A stretch of 40,600 nt of DNA from CAZAOA01 sp964486765 (GCA_964486765.1 CAZAOA010000008.1:1-40600); one strand, 5' to 3'. Positions 28,905 to 37,080 are shown, counted from the stretch's first letter. The notes: generated from the letters alone by a model not told the origin. Translations and numbers: made by a program.

Positions 28905-29535
28905 TGCCTACTTTCATTAATAGTTCTTTAGAAACATCTTCAATGGATTGTTCGCCGTTAACTATAATTACATTTCCAAACTTTGGATACTCGGCTTTAA
29001 CTTCCTCAATTGCTGGAGTGTACTCTTTTATTCTGTTTGATACAGTTTCAACGTTGTCATCTGCACGAGAAATAAGAGGTCCTTGGCAGCTGTCACACAT
29101 CTCGAGATCTTGATCATTGAAGATTTTGCCACAATCAGCGCAAACTCTTCGAAGAGTAATTCGCTTTATGGCTTCTTTCGGAGAGATATCAATTATAACC
29201 AATGTTGGATTTTCTATATTCATCTCTTTAATAATGTTTTTAAAGGTCATGGCTTGACCTTTATTGAAAGGATAGTTGTCAAAGATAATGTTGTTTTTAG
29301 CATTTGTTAGATTCTTTTTAACTAAGTCAGCCATTATCTCATTGGGTTGAGGAGTTCCTTTGTCGTATCTATCTTTTATGGCTTTGCAAAATGGATCGTT
29401 TAAATCACAATTTTCGATTTCACTTCGAACCATATCTCCGCCACCGATTATGGTAGCGCCGATCTTTTTAGCCAGAACATCTGCTTGTGTTCCCTTTCCA
29501 GAAGCCGGTAGTCCTAAAAATGTGAAAACTTTCAT
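28888..29535 (-). CDS. adk: Adenylate kinase, zinc-containing LID
   Basis: Interconverts AMP, ADP and ATP. P-loop GLPASGKGTQ at residues 8-17, AMP-binding FDNYPFNKGQA, and the LID domain with a four-cysteine zinc site CADCGKIF ... CDSC as in Gram-positive enzymes. 215 residues, normal. The YPFN form replaces the usual GFPR near residue 87, so the conserved Arg is not visible there. Between secY and map. Confidence 0.94.
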   Translation of the reverse strand: MKVFTFLGLPASGKGTQADVLAKKIGATIIGGGDMVRSEIENCDLNDPFCKAIKDRYDKGTPQPNEIMADLVKKNLTNAKNNIIFDNYPFNKGQAMTFKNIIKEMNIENPTLVIIDISPKEAIKRITLRRVCADCGKIFNDQDLEMCDSCQGPLISRADDNVETVSNRIKEYTPAIEEVKAEYPKFGNVIIVNGEQSIEDVSKELLMKVGNGSSK

Positions 29536-29543
29536 CCAACCCT

Positions 29544-29585
29544 TAGTTTTAAGCTATAAGCTATAAGCTTTAAGTTTTAAGCTCA
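29544..29585 (+). repeat. Heptamer array, adk-secY spacer
   Basis: TAGTTTT, AAGCTAT, AAGCTAT, AAGCTTT, AAGTTTT, AAGCTCA: six 7-mers that fill nearly the whole 57-bp spacer. Confidence 0.8.
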
Positions 29586-29592
29586 ATAATTA

Positions 29593-30867
29593 TTAATAAT
29601 TATCATACGTGTGCATCAAAATCTGTGAGTTGATCTGTCTCATAGTCTCGATCACTACAGAGACTATGATTAGAAGTCCTGTGCCACCTAGAACCAATGT
29701 GTCGATGTTAGTAATTGCTTTTACTACAAATGGTAAAACGGCAACGATGGCTAAAAAAATGCCACCTGCAAGTGTAACTCTACTTACCACTTTTTGCAAA
29801 AATACTCTAGTCTCAGATCCTGGACGAAGTCCTGGCACAAAACCACCTTGTTTTTGAAGATTTTCGGATATCTGGTCGGGTTTAAATACTATAAAAGTGT
29901 AAAAGAAAGTGAACGCGAAAACTAAGACAAAGTAGATGGCACCGTAGAACCAGTCATTTTGAAAAAGTGTAACCATATAGTTGGCACCGCTACTAATCCA
30001 AGCAGTTTTGGCAGATGACAAATATTGACCAACAACGCCCGGAACAACCATTATACTCATTGCAAAAATAATTGGAATAACACCAGAGATATTAACCCTG
30101 ATTGGTAAGAACGAATCGACTGAACCGGTTTTGCCATTTTGGCCGGCACGCCTTGCATATGATACTGGGACATTGCGTTGGCCTTCTGTAATAAAGATAA
30201 TAGCTGCTATAACAAATATAAAGATGATCAGAAATGCTACTACACCGATTATAACTCCGATGTCTCCACCTTCCATTAGAGCCCATGTGTTTCGAATCTG
30301 GCTTGGGAAGCCTGAGAGGATTCCGATAGTAATTATAAGAGAAAGACCATTTCCGATTCCACGTTCAGTAATAATTTCACCGATCCACATAAGAAGCATT
30401 GTGCCTGCAGCAGATGTAATTAGCATTAATGAAAGGTCAAATGTAGTCCACTCGGGGACAATACCTTGGCTTTTTAGAAGGGCCAACATTGCATAAGATT
30501 GTATAACAGCTAATGGGATAGTTGCATAGCGAGTGTATTGATTTATCTTTTGCTGACCAGATTGTCCTTCTTTTTGAAGCTCTTCAAGCCGTGGAATCAC
30601 CATAACCAAAAGCTGAAATATGATTGAGGCTGTGATGTATGGACCAACTCCCATAAGTATAATCGAGAATTGACTCATCGTCCCGCCGGAGAACATGTTT
30701 AAAAGTCCAAACACTTGATTCTGTTCAAAAAACATTTGAAGTCGCGGTAGATCAACTCCAGGAAGTGGAATGTGCGCAAGAACTCTTGTTAAAAGCAAAA
30801 GACCTGTCGCAAACAAGATCTTGTCACGTATGTCTTTGTATTGCCAGATTTTATTTATCGTTTCCAT
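29593..30867 (-). CDS. secY: Protein translocase subunit SecY
   Basis: Core of the Sec channel in the cytoplasmic membrane with ten membrane helices. The N-terminus KIWQYKDIRDKILFATGLLLLTRVLAHIPLPGVD, the FSGGTMSQFSIILMGVGPYITASIIFQLL stretch and the cytoplasmic loop AITFVTEGQR-like (here AAIIFITEGQRNVPVSYARR) are diagnostic. 424 residues. Last gene of the ribosomal part, downstream of rplO by 76 bp. Confidence 0.97.
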   Translation of the reverse strand: METINKIWQYKDIRDKILFATGLLLLTRVLAHIPLPGVDLPRLQMFFEQNQVFGLLNMFSGGTMSQFSIILMGVGPYITASIIFQLLVMVIPRLEELQKEGQSGQQKINQYTRYATIPLAVIQSYAMLALLKSQGIVPEWTTFDLSLMLITSAAGTMLLMWIGEIITERGIGNGLSLIITIGILSGFPSQIRNTWALMEGGDIGVIIGVVAFLIIFIFVIAAIIFITEGQRNVPVSYARRAGQNGKTGSVDSFLPIRVNISGVIPIIFAMSIMVVPGVVGQYLSSAKTAWISSGANYMVTLFQNDWFYGAIYFVLVFAFTFFYTFIVFKPDQISENLQKQGGFVPGLRPGSETRVFLQKVVSRVTLAGGIFLAIVAVLPFVVKAITNIDTLVLGGTGLLIIVSVVIETMRQINSQILMHTYDNY

Positions 30868-30943
30868 ATATTGTACAGTTGATATTCTAACACTTTTCTT
30901 TAAAATTGATCAACACAGATATTTGAAAATACCTAGCAATAAT

Positions 30944-31435
30944 TTATCTTTTATCAGCTTTAGACTTTGATATGGCTTTTTTTGGTTCAGCTTTAGTCTC
31001 AAAATGTTTTAAGGCAGTTTTTGATGCTGGCACATCCAAAAGAGTAACTTTTACTGTTAGCTTGCCGTTGTTCAAGATCTTTATAGATTCATTTTTCCTA
31101 ACTAAACCTTTTTTGACTAAAGACTGGTGTGATACTGTTTCGCCATCTTTATAGTTCTGATTAATCTCATCTAGCGTAATTAAAGCACATTTTGTTTGTT
31201 TAACTTTAAATCCTCGAAGTTTTGGAAGACGCATCGAAAGAGGAGTTTGACCACCTTCAAATCGTTTAGGCAGATTGAAACCAGATCGAGATCGTTGACC
31301 TTTTGTTCCTCGTCCAGCGGTCATGCCCTGTCCAGCTGCGATTCCTCTGCCAACTCGTTTCTTGGTTTTTGACTCGACTCTCTTTGCTCGGATAGCTCCC
31401 TTTGGAGTTGAATTTTTAGTAGTTTTCTTGTCCAT
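30944..31435 (-). CDS. rplO: Ribosomal protein uL15
   Basis: Large-subunit assembly protein. Recognised by KKRVGRGIAAGQGMTAGRGTKGQRSRSG and GFNLPKRFEGGQTPLSMRLPKLRGFK. N-terminal and C-terminal Lys-rich extensions bring it to 163 residues. It directly follows rpsE by 2 bp; rpmD (bL30), which normally lies between them, is absent. Confidence 0.97.
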   Translation of the reverse strand: MDKKTTKNSTPKGAIRAKRVESKTKKRVGRGIAAGQGMTAGRGTKGQRSRSGFNLPKRFEGGQTPLSMRLPKLRGFKVKQTKCALITLDEINQNYKDGETVSHQSLVKKGLVRKNESIKILNNGKLTVKVTLLDVPASKTALKHFETKAEPKKAISKSKADKR

Positions 31436-31437
31436 GA

Positions 31438-32103
31438 TTATTTTTCAACCTTTTTCTGATCATCTTTAGATTGACTTTTAATACTTGATTTTGTTTTATC
31501 AACATTTTCTGATTTAACAGTTTCTTTTCTAACAATTATTATTGGTGCAGTTTTATTTTTTTTTGCTGATTCTAAAACTATCTTTTCGTTTTTTTCATTT
31601 AATTTTGTCACCTTTTCTACAATCTTTGGATTGAATGAAGATAGTGCATTTATAGTCGCAATCACGTTGTTTGTCTTGTTTTTAGATCCCAATATCTTTG
31701 AAAGAATGTCAGTGTATCCAGCAAGTTCAATAACTGTTCTGACAGCACTCCCAGCTACAATCGAAGTACCAGGAGAAGCAGGTCTTAAAACAATTTTTGA
31801 TGCACTAAAATTCGCAGTAACTTCATAAGGGATAGTTCCAGCAATGATAGGTACAGTTACCATATTCTTCTTAGCTTGTGAAGTACCTTTTTTGACAGCA
31901 TTTGCAACTTCATTTGCTTTTCCAAGGCCCATTCCAACTCTTCCTTTTCTATCACCAATAACCACCAAAGCTCTGAATCGGATTCTTCGTCCACCTTTAA
32001 CAACACGAGAAACTCGAGCTATCTCTACAACTCTTTCATCAAATTCTTTCTTTTCTCTCTTTTTTGACTTAAAACCCTTAGGTCTCATTATGTTTTTTTC
32101 CAT
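31438..32103 (-). CDS. rpsE: Ribosomal protein uS5 with long C-terminal tail
   Basis: Small-subunit protein important for decoding fidelity. Recognised by FDERVVEIARVSRVVKGGRRIRFRALVVIGDRKGRVGMGLGKANEV and RPASPGTSIVAGSAVRTVIELAGYTDILSKILGSKN. The core ends near residue 170; a tail of about 50 Lys/Ser-rich residues follows, giving 221. A second Met at residue 6 (MRPKGF) is an alternative start. Between rplR and rplO. Confidence 0.96.
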   Translation of the reverse strand: MEKNIMRPKGFKSKKREKKEFDERVVEIARVSRVVKGGRRIRFRALVVIGDRKGRVGMGLGKANEVANAVKKGTSQAKKNMVTVPIIAGTIPYEVTANFSASKIVLRPASPGTSIVAGSAVRTVIELAGYTDILSKILGSKNKTNNVIATINALSSFNPKIVEKVTKLNEKNEKIVLESAKKNKTAPIIIVRKETVKSENVDKTKSSIKSQSKDDQKKVEK

Positions 32104-32109
32104 ATTTCC

Positions 32110-32442
32110 TTAAAACTTTAATCCGGCAGCTCTTGCGCCTTCTGCAATAGCTTTAACCTGTCCATGGTATTTGTAACCACTTCTATCAAAAACTACTTTA
32201 TTGATTTTTTTATCTTTTGCGATCTTTGCAATCTCTTCACCGACTTTTTTAGCCCTCTCTATTGGATTTTTAGCATCAATTTTTTTCATTGTAGAAGCAC
32301 CGCCAAGTATTTTGCCTTCTTTGTCGTCGCAAAGTTGAGCAGTTATATGCTTATTTGATCGAAAAACTAAAAGTCTGATCAAATTTTCATTTGTCTTATT
32401 GATAGCTTTTACTCTATTACGTGTTCTGCTCTTTTTGTTCAT
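32110..32442 (-). CDS. rplR: Ribosomal protein uL18
   Basis: Binds 5S rRNA in the central protuberance. Sequence follows the family: RLLVFRSNKHITAQLCDDKEGKILGGAST, NPIERAKKVGEEIAKIAKDK, INKVVFDRSGYKYHGQVKAIAEGARAAGLKF at the C-terminus. 110 residues, slightly short at the N-terminus. Between rplF and rpsE with 1-6 bp gaps. Confidence 0.96.
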   Translation of the reverse strand: MNKKSRTRNRVKAINKTNENLIRLLVFRSNKHITAQLCDDKEGKILGGASTMKKIDAKNPIERAKKVGEEIAKIAKDKKINKVVFDRSGYKYHGQVKAIAEGARAAGLKF

Positions 32443-32443
32443 T

Positions 32444-32992
32444 TTATTCCTTACCTGCCGCTTGTGCTGCTTTTCCAGCTTTTCTCTTTATCTGCTCACC
32501 TGCGTATTTTATTCCTTTTCCTTTATAAACTTCAGGAGGTCGAACTTCTCTTACCTTTGCGGCAAACTCTCCGACATCTGCTCTACTAGAGCCTTCAATC
32601 GTGATTGTATTTTTCTTCACTGTTGCGGTCATATCTTTTGGAATCTGAAGTTCGATGTCATGAGAATAACCCATTGTAAGAACAAGTATTTCATTTTTCG
32701 TTTTTGCTCTGTACCCAGTTCCCACAAACTCTAAATCTTTTTTAACTCCATTCTTCAGGTCTTCTATTGCATTTTTTATAAGTCTAGCAATAAGTCCGTG
32801 CTTTGCCCTAAGATCTGGTTCATCTGAATTTCTAGTTACAACAACATTGCCATCAACTTCTTTGACTACTATTCCAGGTAGGATCTTTATGCCTAGAGAT
32901 CCTTTTTCGGCGACAACGTTAACTTTGTCACTGTCTATAGTAACTTTAACGCCTTCGTCTATTTTGATTGGTCTGTTTCCTGCTCTGCTCAT
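32444..32992 (-). CDS. rplF: Ribosomal protein uL6
   Basis: Two-domain large-subunit protein near the factor-binding site. Motifs: MSRAGNRPIKIDEGVKV at the start, LEFVGTGYRAKTKNEILVLTMGYSHDIEL in the middle, and EVRPPEVYKGKGIKYAGEQIKRKAGKAA at the end. I place the start at ATG 32992 (182 residues). An in-frame TTG four codons upstream overlaps the rpsH stop and is less likely, because TAGGA lies just before the ATG. Confidence 0.96.
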   Translation of the reverse strand: MSRAGNRPIKIDEGVKVTIDSDKVNVVAEKGSLGIKILPGIVVKEVDGNVVVTRNSDEPDLRAKHGLIARLIKNAIEDLKNGVKKDLEFVGTGYRAKTKNEILVLTMGYSHDIELQIPKDMTATVKKNTITIEGSSRADVGEFAAKVREVRPPEVYKGKGIKYAGEQIKRKAGKAAQAAGKE

Positions 32993-32997
32993 AATTC

Positions 32998-33375
32998 CTA
33001 CCAAATCTCACAAATTAATTCTCCGCCAATCTTCATCTTTCTTGCTTCTTTCCCACTCAAAAGACCCTCAGGAGTAGATACTATAACTAAACCAAGTCCT
33101 CTTAACGGATTTGGGATGTCTTTGCTTTTAACGTAGTATCGCATTCCGGGCTTACTTAAACGTCTTATATGAGAGAATTGGTTGGGCGTAAACTTTACTT
33201 TAAGGTTTTTCTTTTTCTTTACAGATTTTGAGGAAACGTCAATTATGTATCCATTTTGTTTCATAACACCTAAAATTGCCTCTTTGAAATTTGAATGTGG
33301 CATACTGACCTCATTCTTATCAACTAGGTTTGCGTTTTTCAATCTGATTATTAAGTCTGCAATTGGATCTGACAT
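32998..33375 (-). CDS. rpsH: Ribosomal protein uS8
   Basis: Primary 16S rRNA binder of the 30S platform and, in many bacteria, repressor of the spc operon. Starts MSDPIADLIIRLKNA, continues with PHSNFKEAILGVMKQNGYI and FKYV-like residues, and ends RGLGLVIVSTPEGLLSGKEARKMKIGGELICEIW. 125 residues, normal. Follows rpsN/Z by 16 bp. Confidence 0.97.
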   Translation of the reverse strand: MSDPIADLIIRLKNANLVDKNEVSMPHSNFKEAILGVMKQNGYIIDVSSKSVKKKKNLKVKFTPNQFSHIRRLSKPGMRYYVKSKDIPNPLRGLGLVIVSTPEGLLSGKEARKMKIGGELICEIW

Positions 33376-33391
33376 ATTTCCTCTTAATTTA

Positions 33392-33577
33392 TTACCAACT
33401 AGATTTACTTACTCCAGGAATCTCGCCTTTTGCTGCCAACTCTCTGAAACATATTCTGCACATATCAAACTTTCGAATATATGCTTTTGGTCGACCACAA
33501 AGGCTACATCTTCTAATTATCCTAGAAGAGAATTTTGGTTTTCTATTCGCTTTTTCAATCATTGCCTTCTTGGCCAT
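33392..33577 (-). CDS. rpsZ: Ribosomal protein uS14, zinc type
   Basis: 61-residue head protein of the 30S subunit with the zinc ribbon CSLCGRPKAYIRKFDMCRICFRELA and the normal C-terminus GEIPGVSKSSW. This short form (type Z) carries its own Zn site, unlike the long zinc-free rpsN. In the usual place between rplE and rpsH. Confidence 0.97.
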   Translation of the reverse strand: MAKKAMIEKANRKPKFSSRIIRRCSLCGRPKAYIRKFDMCRICFRELAAKGEIPGVSKSSW

Positions 33578-33607
33578 AATGTTACTTTCTTAATATCTTA
33601 TAAGTGG

Positions 33608-34147
33608 TTATTCTTTCTCGAAAGGAAAACCTAAATTAGTAAGTAATACTTTTGCTTCTTCATCAGTTTTGGCTGATGTTTTTATGTTAACCTGAAATCC
33701 AAATGGTTCACCCGCTTCTTCGTATTTAATCTCCGGTATGATTGTGTGTTCAGTTATCGAAACAGATATGTTTCCAGATTTATCGAATGAACTCATTTTT
33801 ATTCCTCTAAAATCTCTAACTCTTGGAAGCGCTACATTTGCAAGCTTTATGATGAAATCATACATTCTTTTACCTCGCAATGTGCAACTAAGACCTACAG
33901 TTTGACCGGCTCGTAGCTTAAATGCAGATACGGCTTTTCTCGATTTATTGATCTTTGCATGTTGTCCAGTAATTTGAGAAAATTGAGCGGTGATTTTTTC
34001 GATGTTTCCTTTATCTTCTTTATGCTTACCTATCCCTGTTGAGATTGTAACACTTACAACTTCAGGAACTTCGTGGATATTCTTTTTACCCATTACTTTT
34101 TGAAGCTTTTTACTCATTTCAATTTTTGGATTTACAGTTTTAGGCAT
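33608..34147 (-). CDS. rplE: Ribosomal protein uL5
   Basis: Binds 5S rRNA and P-site tRNA. Recognised by VVSVTISTGIGKHKEDKGNIEKI, TGQHAKINKSRKAVSAFKLRAGQTVGLSCTLRG and MYDFIIKLANVALPRVRDFRGIKMSSFDKSGNISVSITEHTIIPEI. 179 residues, normal. Overlaps rplX by one base (TAATG). Confidence 0.97.
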   Translation of the reverse strand: MPKTVNPKIEMSKKLQKVMGKKNIHEVPEVVSVTISTGIGKHKEDKGNIEKITAQFSQITGQHAKINKSRKAVSAFKLRAGQTVGLSCTLRGKRMYDFIIKLANVALPRVRDFRGIKMSSFDKSGNISVSITEHTIIPEIKYEEAGEPFGFQVNIKTSAKTDEEAKVLLTNLGFPFEKE

Positions 34148-34476
34148 TATTTAGCTCCTGTCTCGAGGCTTTTTCGGCATTTTCTGCAAATTCTGGTTTT
34201 AGAATCTTTTTCTAATTTATAACCAATACGTGAATGTTTGCCACAGCTTGGACAGATTATAGCCATATTTGAGATGTCAATCTTCTTGTTGATATCGATT
34301 ATCCCACCAGAAGGGTTTGCTTTGGTGGGTTTCACATGTTTCTTTTGCATGTGAATACCTTTAACAGTTGCTCTATTTACATCTTTAAATATAGCTAAAA
34401 TCTCACCGGACTTACCTTTGTCTTTTCCGTTTAGCATCTTTACGTTATCGCCTCTTTTAAGTTTTATCTTATTCAT
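34147..34476 (-). CDS. rplX: Ribosomal protein uL24
   Basis: Early-assembly large-subunit protein at the exit tunnel. KOW motif RGDNVKMLNGKDKGKSGEILAIF near the start, then KKHVKPTKANPSGGIIDINKKIDISNMAIICPSCGKHSRIGY. The CPSC and CRKC pairs form a zinc site seen in part of the family. 109 residues. Upstream spacer holds a repeat at 34494. Confidence 0.97.
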   Translation of the reverse strand: MNKIKLKRGDNVKMLNGKDKGKSGEILAIFKDVNRATVKGIHMQKKHVKPTKANPSGGIIDINKKIDISNMAIICPSCGKHSRIGYKLEKDSKTRICRKCRKSLETGAK

Positions 34477-34493
34477 AATAAGTCTATATTGAT

Positions 34494-34580
34494 ATTTTTA
34501 CGTGGATCTTTTACGCGGATTAACTCAGATCTTTCAGAATAATCCGTGTTTATCTGTGTAGAAAATCCGTGTACTAATTA
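34494..34580 (-). repeat. ATCTGYG-type intergenic repeat (copy 3, reversed), rplX-rplN spacer
   Basis: On the minus strand it reads TCTGAAAGATCTGAGTTAAT then CCGCGTAAAAGATCCACGT, the same phrase found on the plus strand in copies at 19590, 21246 and 35432. It fills almost all of the 114-bp spacer. Confidence 0.75.
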
Positions 34581-34590
34581 CATTTATCTC

Positions 34591-34956
34591 CTATACCACG
34601 TCCGGAGCTAATGAGATTATATTCATGTAATTCTCGCGAAGTTCTCTGGGAACCGGTCCGAAGATTCTTGTCCCTCGAGGTTGACCGTCTTCATTCAGAA
34701 TTACCGCTGCATTATCATCGAATCGAACAGAAGAACCATCTTTTCGAGCGATCTGTTTGCGTGTTCTTACAATAACGGCTTTCACGATTTCTTTTTTCTT
34801 CGCTGTACCTCTAGGGATTGCTTCCTTCACAGATGCAGAGATAACTCTTCCAACTCCAGCAGTTCTCATTTTTGCGTGTCCCAAAACAGTGATGCATTCT
34901 ATTATTTTTGCACCAGTGTTGTCGGCAACTACCAATTGTGATCCTGGCTGAATCAT
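34591..34956 (-). CDS. rplN: Ribosomal protein uL14
   Basis: Subunit-interface protein. Highly conserved: MIQPGSQLVVADNTGAKIIECI, AKMRTAGVGRVISASVKEAIPRG, VKAVIVRTRKQIARKDGSSVRFDDNAAVILNEDGQPRGTRIFGPVPRELRE. 121 residues, exactly typical. Its start overlaps the rpsQ stop by one base. Confidence 0.98.
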   Translation of the reverse strand: MIQPGSQLVVADNTGAKIIECITVLGHAKMRTAGVGRVISASVKEAIPRGTAKKKEIVKAVIVRTRKQIARKDGSSVRFDDNAAVILNEDGQPRGTRIFGPVPRELRENYMNIISLAPDVV

Positions 34957-35198
34957 TACTTAACCTTTCCAGTGACTTTAAAAGACTTCGTTTTGCTAAT
35001 TGGGCAAATCGATACAATACTAACAATGTCTCCAATTTCGTATTTTCTATCTTTACAATCTGCATTGATCTTTTTTGAAACTGTATATTTCTTTCTGTAT
35101 AAGCGACTTGTTCGAACGGAATCAATTTTAACAGTAACCGTATCGGACATCTTGTTAGATACGACTGTGCCAATCAATTGTTTTGTTGTGTCATTCAT
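34956..35198 (-). CDS. rpsQ: Ribosomal protein uS17
   Basis: OB-fold primary rRNA binder of the 30S subunit. QLIGTVVSNKMSDTVTVKIDSVRTSRLYRKKYTVSKKINADCKD and GDIVSIVSICPISKTKSFKVTGKV are typical. I chose ATG 35198 (80 residues), which has AAGGAA just upstream. The longer in-frame stretch before it is the translated double-hairpin repeat shared with the end of rpmC. Confidence 0.96.
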   Translation of the reverse strand: MNDTTKQLIGTVVSNKMSDTVTVKIDSVRTSRLYRKKYTVSKKINADCKDRKYEIGDIVSIVSICPISKTKSFKVTGKVK

Positions 35199-35210
35199 TA
35201 TTTCCTTTTT

Positions 35211-35239
35211 ACCCAAAGGGTGATCAGCCTCTGGCTGAC
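35211..35239 (-). repeat. Double-hairpin repeat, variant at the rpmC 3' end
   Basis: On the minus strand GTCAGCC-AGA-GGCTGA then ACCC-TTT-GGGT. The flanks ATTAATGAAA before it and AAAAGGAAATAATG after it match the flanks of the rplD copy at 38738, while the stem sequences differ but stay paired. It ends rpmC (SARG then TGA). Confidence 0.65.
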
Positions 35240-35430
35240 TTTTCATTAATAACAGTTTTGATCTGTGCTAAATTGACTCGTTCTTTTATGGCTTTATCAA
35301 AAGCAGTAGTTTTCTTTGAGCTTATCTGGAGTCTTGTTGACTGAATCGAATCTTGAAGTTTCTTGCTTTCAGAATTAAGCTGTTTTTGATCCATTGTTCT
35401 GTATTTTTTTAAATTCTCACTTGTTTTCAT
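35224..35430 (-). CDS. rpmC: Ribosomal protein uL29
   Basis: Small helical protein at the exit tunnel. 68 residues: LKKYRTMDQKQLNSESKKLQDSIQSTRLQISSKK, then the conserved FDKAIKERVNLAQIKTVINEK end (equivalent to the usual IRKVRRDIARIKTVLNE). The last residues (SARG) come from a double-hairpin repeat. Preceded by a 107-bp spacer with a repeat. Confidence 0.93.
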   Translation of the reverse strand: MKTSENLKKYRTMDQKQLNSESKKLQDSIQSTRLQISSKKTTAFDKAIKERVNLAQIKTVINEKSARG

Positions 35431-35431
35431 A

Positions 35432-35532
35432 ATATGTTTTTTTAACTCTGATCTCTTTACTCTGATCTACCCTGATTTTCTGAAAGATCTGAGTTAATCT
35501 GCGTAAATGATCTGTGTTCGAATTTCCATTAT
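35432..35532 (+). repeat. ATCTGYG-type intergenic repeat (copy 4), rpmC-rplP spacer
   Basis: TTAACTCTGATCT (35442-35454) and AGATCTGAGTTAA (35485-35497) are inverted with one mismatch, and TGATTTTCTGAAAGATCTG and GATCTGTGTTCGAATTT are shared with other copies. It fills the 107-bp spacer. Confidence 0.8.
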
Positions 35533-35537
35533 TGTGA

Positions 35538-35948
35538 TTATTCTTCCTTGGATATGAAGACAGTTTTAACTGACAATTTATGTCGAGCAAGTCGCATTGC
35601 TTCTCTTGCTACTTCTGGCTCAACTCCGTCCATTTCGAACAAAATTCTTCCAGGCTTAACAACAGCAGCAAAATGATCTAACGCTCCTTTTCCACTTCCC
35701 ATAGGAGTTTCTGCAGATGTAGAAGTTATCGGTTTGTCAGGAAATACTCGAATCCAAACTTCACCACCACGTTTGATGTATCTTGTCATTGCACGTCTAG
35801 CCGCTTCAAGTTCTCTCGAACTTACCCAACCTCTAGTAGTTGCTTTTATGGCGTATTGACCAAATGAAATAACTGAGCCTCGAAAAGCTTTACCTCTTCG
35901 TTTCCCGCGTTGCTGTTTTCTAAATTTCATCTTCTTTGGCATCAACAT
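35538..35948 (-). CDS. rplP: Ribosomal protein uL16
   Basis: Late-assembly large-subunit protein next to the A- and P-site tRNAs. MLMPKKMKFRKQQRGKRRGKA, FGQYAIKATTRGWVSSRELEAARRAMTRYIKRGGEVWIRVFPDKPITSTSAETPMGSGKG are highly conserved. 136 residues. The MLMPK start is usual in bacteria and its ATG overlaps the rpsC stop (TAATG). Confidence 0.98.
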   Translation of the reverse strand: MLMPKKMKFRKQQRGKRRGKAFRGSVISFGQYAIKATTRGWVSSRELEAARRAMTRYIKRGGEVWIRVFPDKPITSTSAETPMGSGKGALDHFAAVVKPGRILFEMDGVEPEVAREAMRLARHKLSVKTVFISKEE

Positions 35949-36604
35949 TATTTATCCTTATTCTCTTCAGTTTCTAAATCTTGTGAAACTTTACCAGTAT
36001 AAACCCATACTTTTATACCAATTATTCCGTATGTAGTCAATGCTTCTTGTTGAGCAAAATCTATAACAGAGTTGAAATGTGACAATGGAATTGTTCCGTA
36101 TTCAGCTTTTTCAGATCTGGCGATGTCTGCACCGTTAAGTCTGCCAGAAACTAAGACCTTAACACCTTTAACGCCAGCTTCTTCTGCACGCTCTACTGCT
36201 TGTTTAATTGCTCTTCGAAATGGGAATCGTTTTTCTAGCTGGCTAGCAACATTTTGAGCTATGTTTTCAGCATTTAGGTCAGGTTTTCGCTCTTCTATAA
36301 TGTTCACTTTAGCCTTTGCTCCAGTTTCTTTTTCTATTAGTGTTTTAATCTTCTTACTTCCTTCACCACCACGTCCAATGATTACACCCGGTCGCGCTGC
36401 TTTAATGTCTACGGTAACTTGATTAGCGTCTCTATCGATATATACATCAGAAACCATAGCGCCTTTAAGCTCGACTTTGAGCATTCTGCGAAGTTTTACA
36501 TCTGCAATAAGTTCTTTTGCATAATTTTTATCACTAAACCAGCGAGATTTCCATTTCGTATTGATCTTAAGTCTTTGTGAATTTGGGTTAACTTTTTGTC
36601 CCAT
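35948..36604 (-). CDS. rpsC: Ribosomal protein uS3
   Basis: mRNA-entry protein of the 30S subunit with helicase-like function. MGQKVNPNSQRLKI start, KH domain with VTVDIKAARPGVIIGRGGEGSKKI, then RRAIKQAVERAEEAGVKGVKVLVSGRLNGADIARSEKAEYGTIPLSHFNSVIDF and GIIGIKVWVYTG. 218 residues from the MGQK start, which has AAGGATG upstream; an ATG three codons earlier is less likely. Confidence 0.97.
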   Translation of the reverse strand: MGQKVNPNSQRLKINTKWKSRWFSDKNYAKELIADVKLRRMLKVELKGAMVSDVYIDRDANQVTVDIKAARPGVIIGRGGEGSKKIKTLIEKETGAKAKVNIIEERKPDLNAENIAQNVASQLEKRFPFRRAIKQAVERAEEAGVKGVKVLVSGRLNGADIARSEKAEYGTIPLSHFNSVIDFAQQEALTTYGIIGIKVWVYTGKVSQDLETEENKDK

Positions 36605-36640
36605 AATGTTCATCCTTTTTTAATCTGCTCGTAGGCTGGC

Positions 36641-37063
36641 TTATTTCTTAATATTTGATACTATTTTTTTGTCTTGTTTTTTTTCGATTTTGTTTGTGTC
36701 TCGCTTCTTGTTTCTCATAATTTTTGGTTTTATCTGGGTATCAGCAAGCACTAAGGTCAAATGAGACATTCTTTTGTTAATTCGGACCACTCTTCCTTTT
36801 GATCCAAATCTATGTCTTTTAAACCCTTGTGCTTGATCACACTTAATAGTTTTAATAAATAGTTTCTTTGATTCAATCTCTTTTTCTCCAGCTGCAGCGA
36901 TTCCTGATTTAATAAGTTTACTTAGAGTTGGGGCTATACTGTCACTGTTAAACTTCAGCTTAATTATGGCTTTTTCAGCATTTTGATGCTTTAGAATATA
37001 CAAAACAGGCCTAATTTTTCTAGGCGACTTTCTTACTTTTAAATTTTTCACTGTAATTTCCAT
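36641..37063 (-). CDS. rplV: Ribosomal protein uL22
   Basis: Large-subunit protein with a hairpin lining the exit tunnel. Family phrases: KNLKVRKSPRKIRPVLYILKHQNAEKAI, LIKSGIAAAGEKEIESKKLFIKTIKCDQAQGFKRHRFGSKGRVVRINKRMSHLTLVL. The core ends near residue 112; a Lys-rich tail gives 140. Separated from rpsS by a 124-bp spacer with a repeat. Confidence 0.96.
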   Translation of the reverse strand: MEITVKNLKVRKSPRKIRPVLYILKHQNAEKAIIKLKFNSDSIAPTLSKLIKSGIAAAGEKEIESKKLFIKTIKCDQAQGFKRHRFGSKGRVVRINKRMSHLTLVLADTQIKPKIMRNKKRDTNKIEKKQDKKIVSNIKK

Positions 37064-37080
37064 AATTTCTTTTTATAATG

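Noticed and set aside
34811..35173. A 120-codon minus-strand frame across rplN and rpsQ
   Set aside because: It is an alternative frame of two highly conserved ribosomal genes and resembles no protein.
35199..35246. Longer rpsQ with an N-terminal MKSQPEADHPLG extension
   Set aside because: The extension is the translation of the double-hairpin repeat and overlaps the rpmC end; the ATG at 35198 has its own ribosome-binding site.
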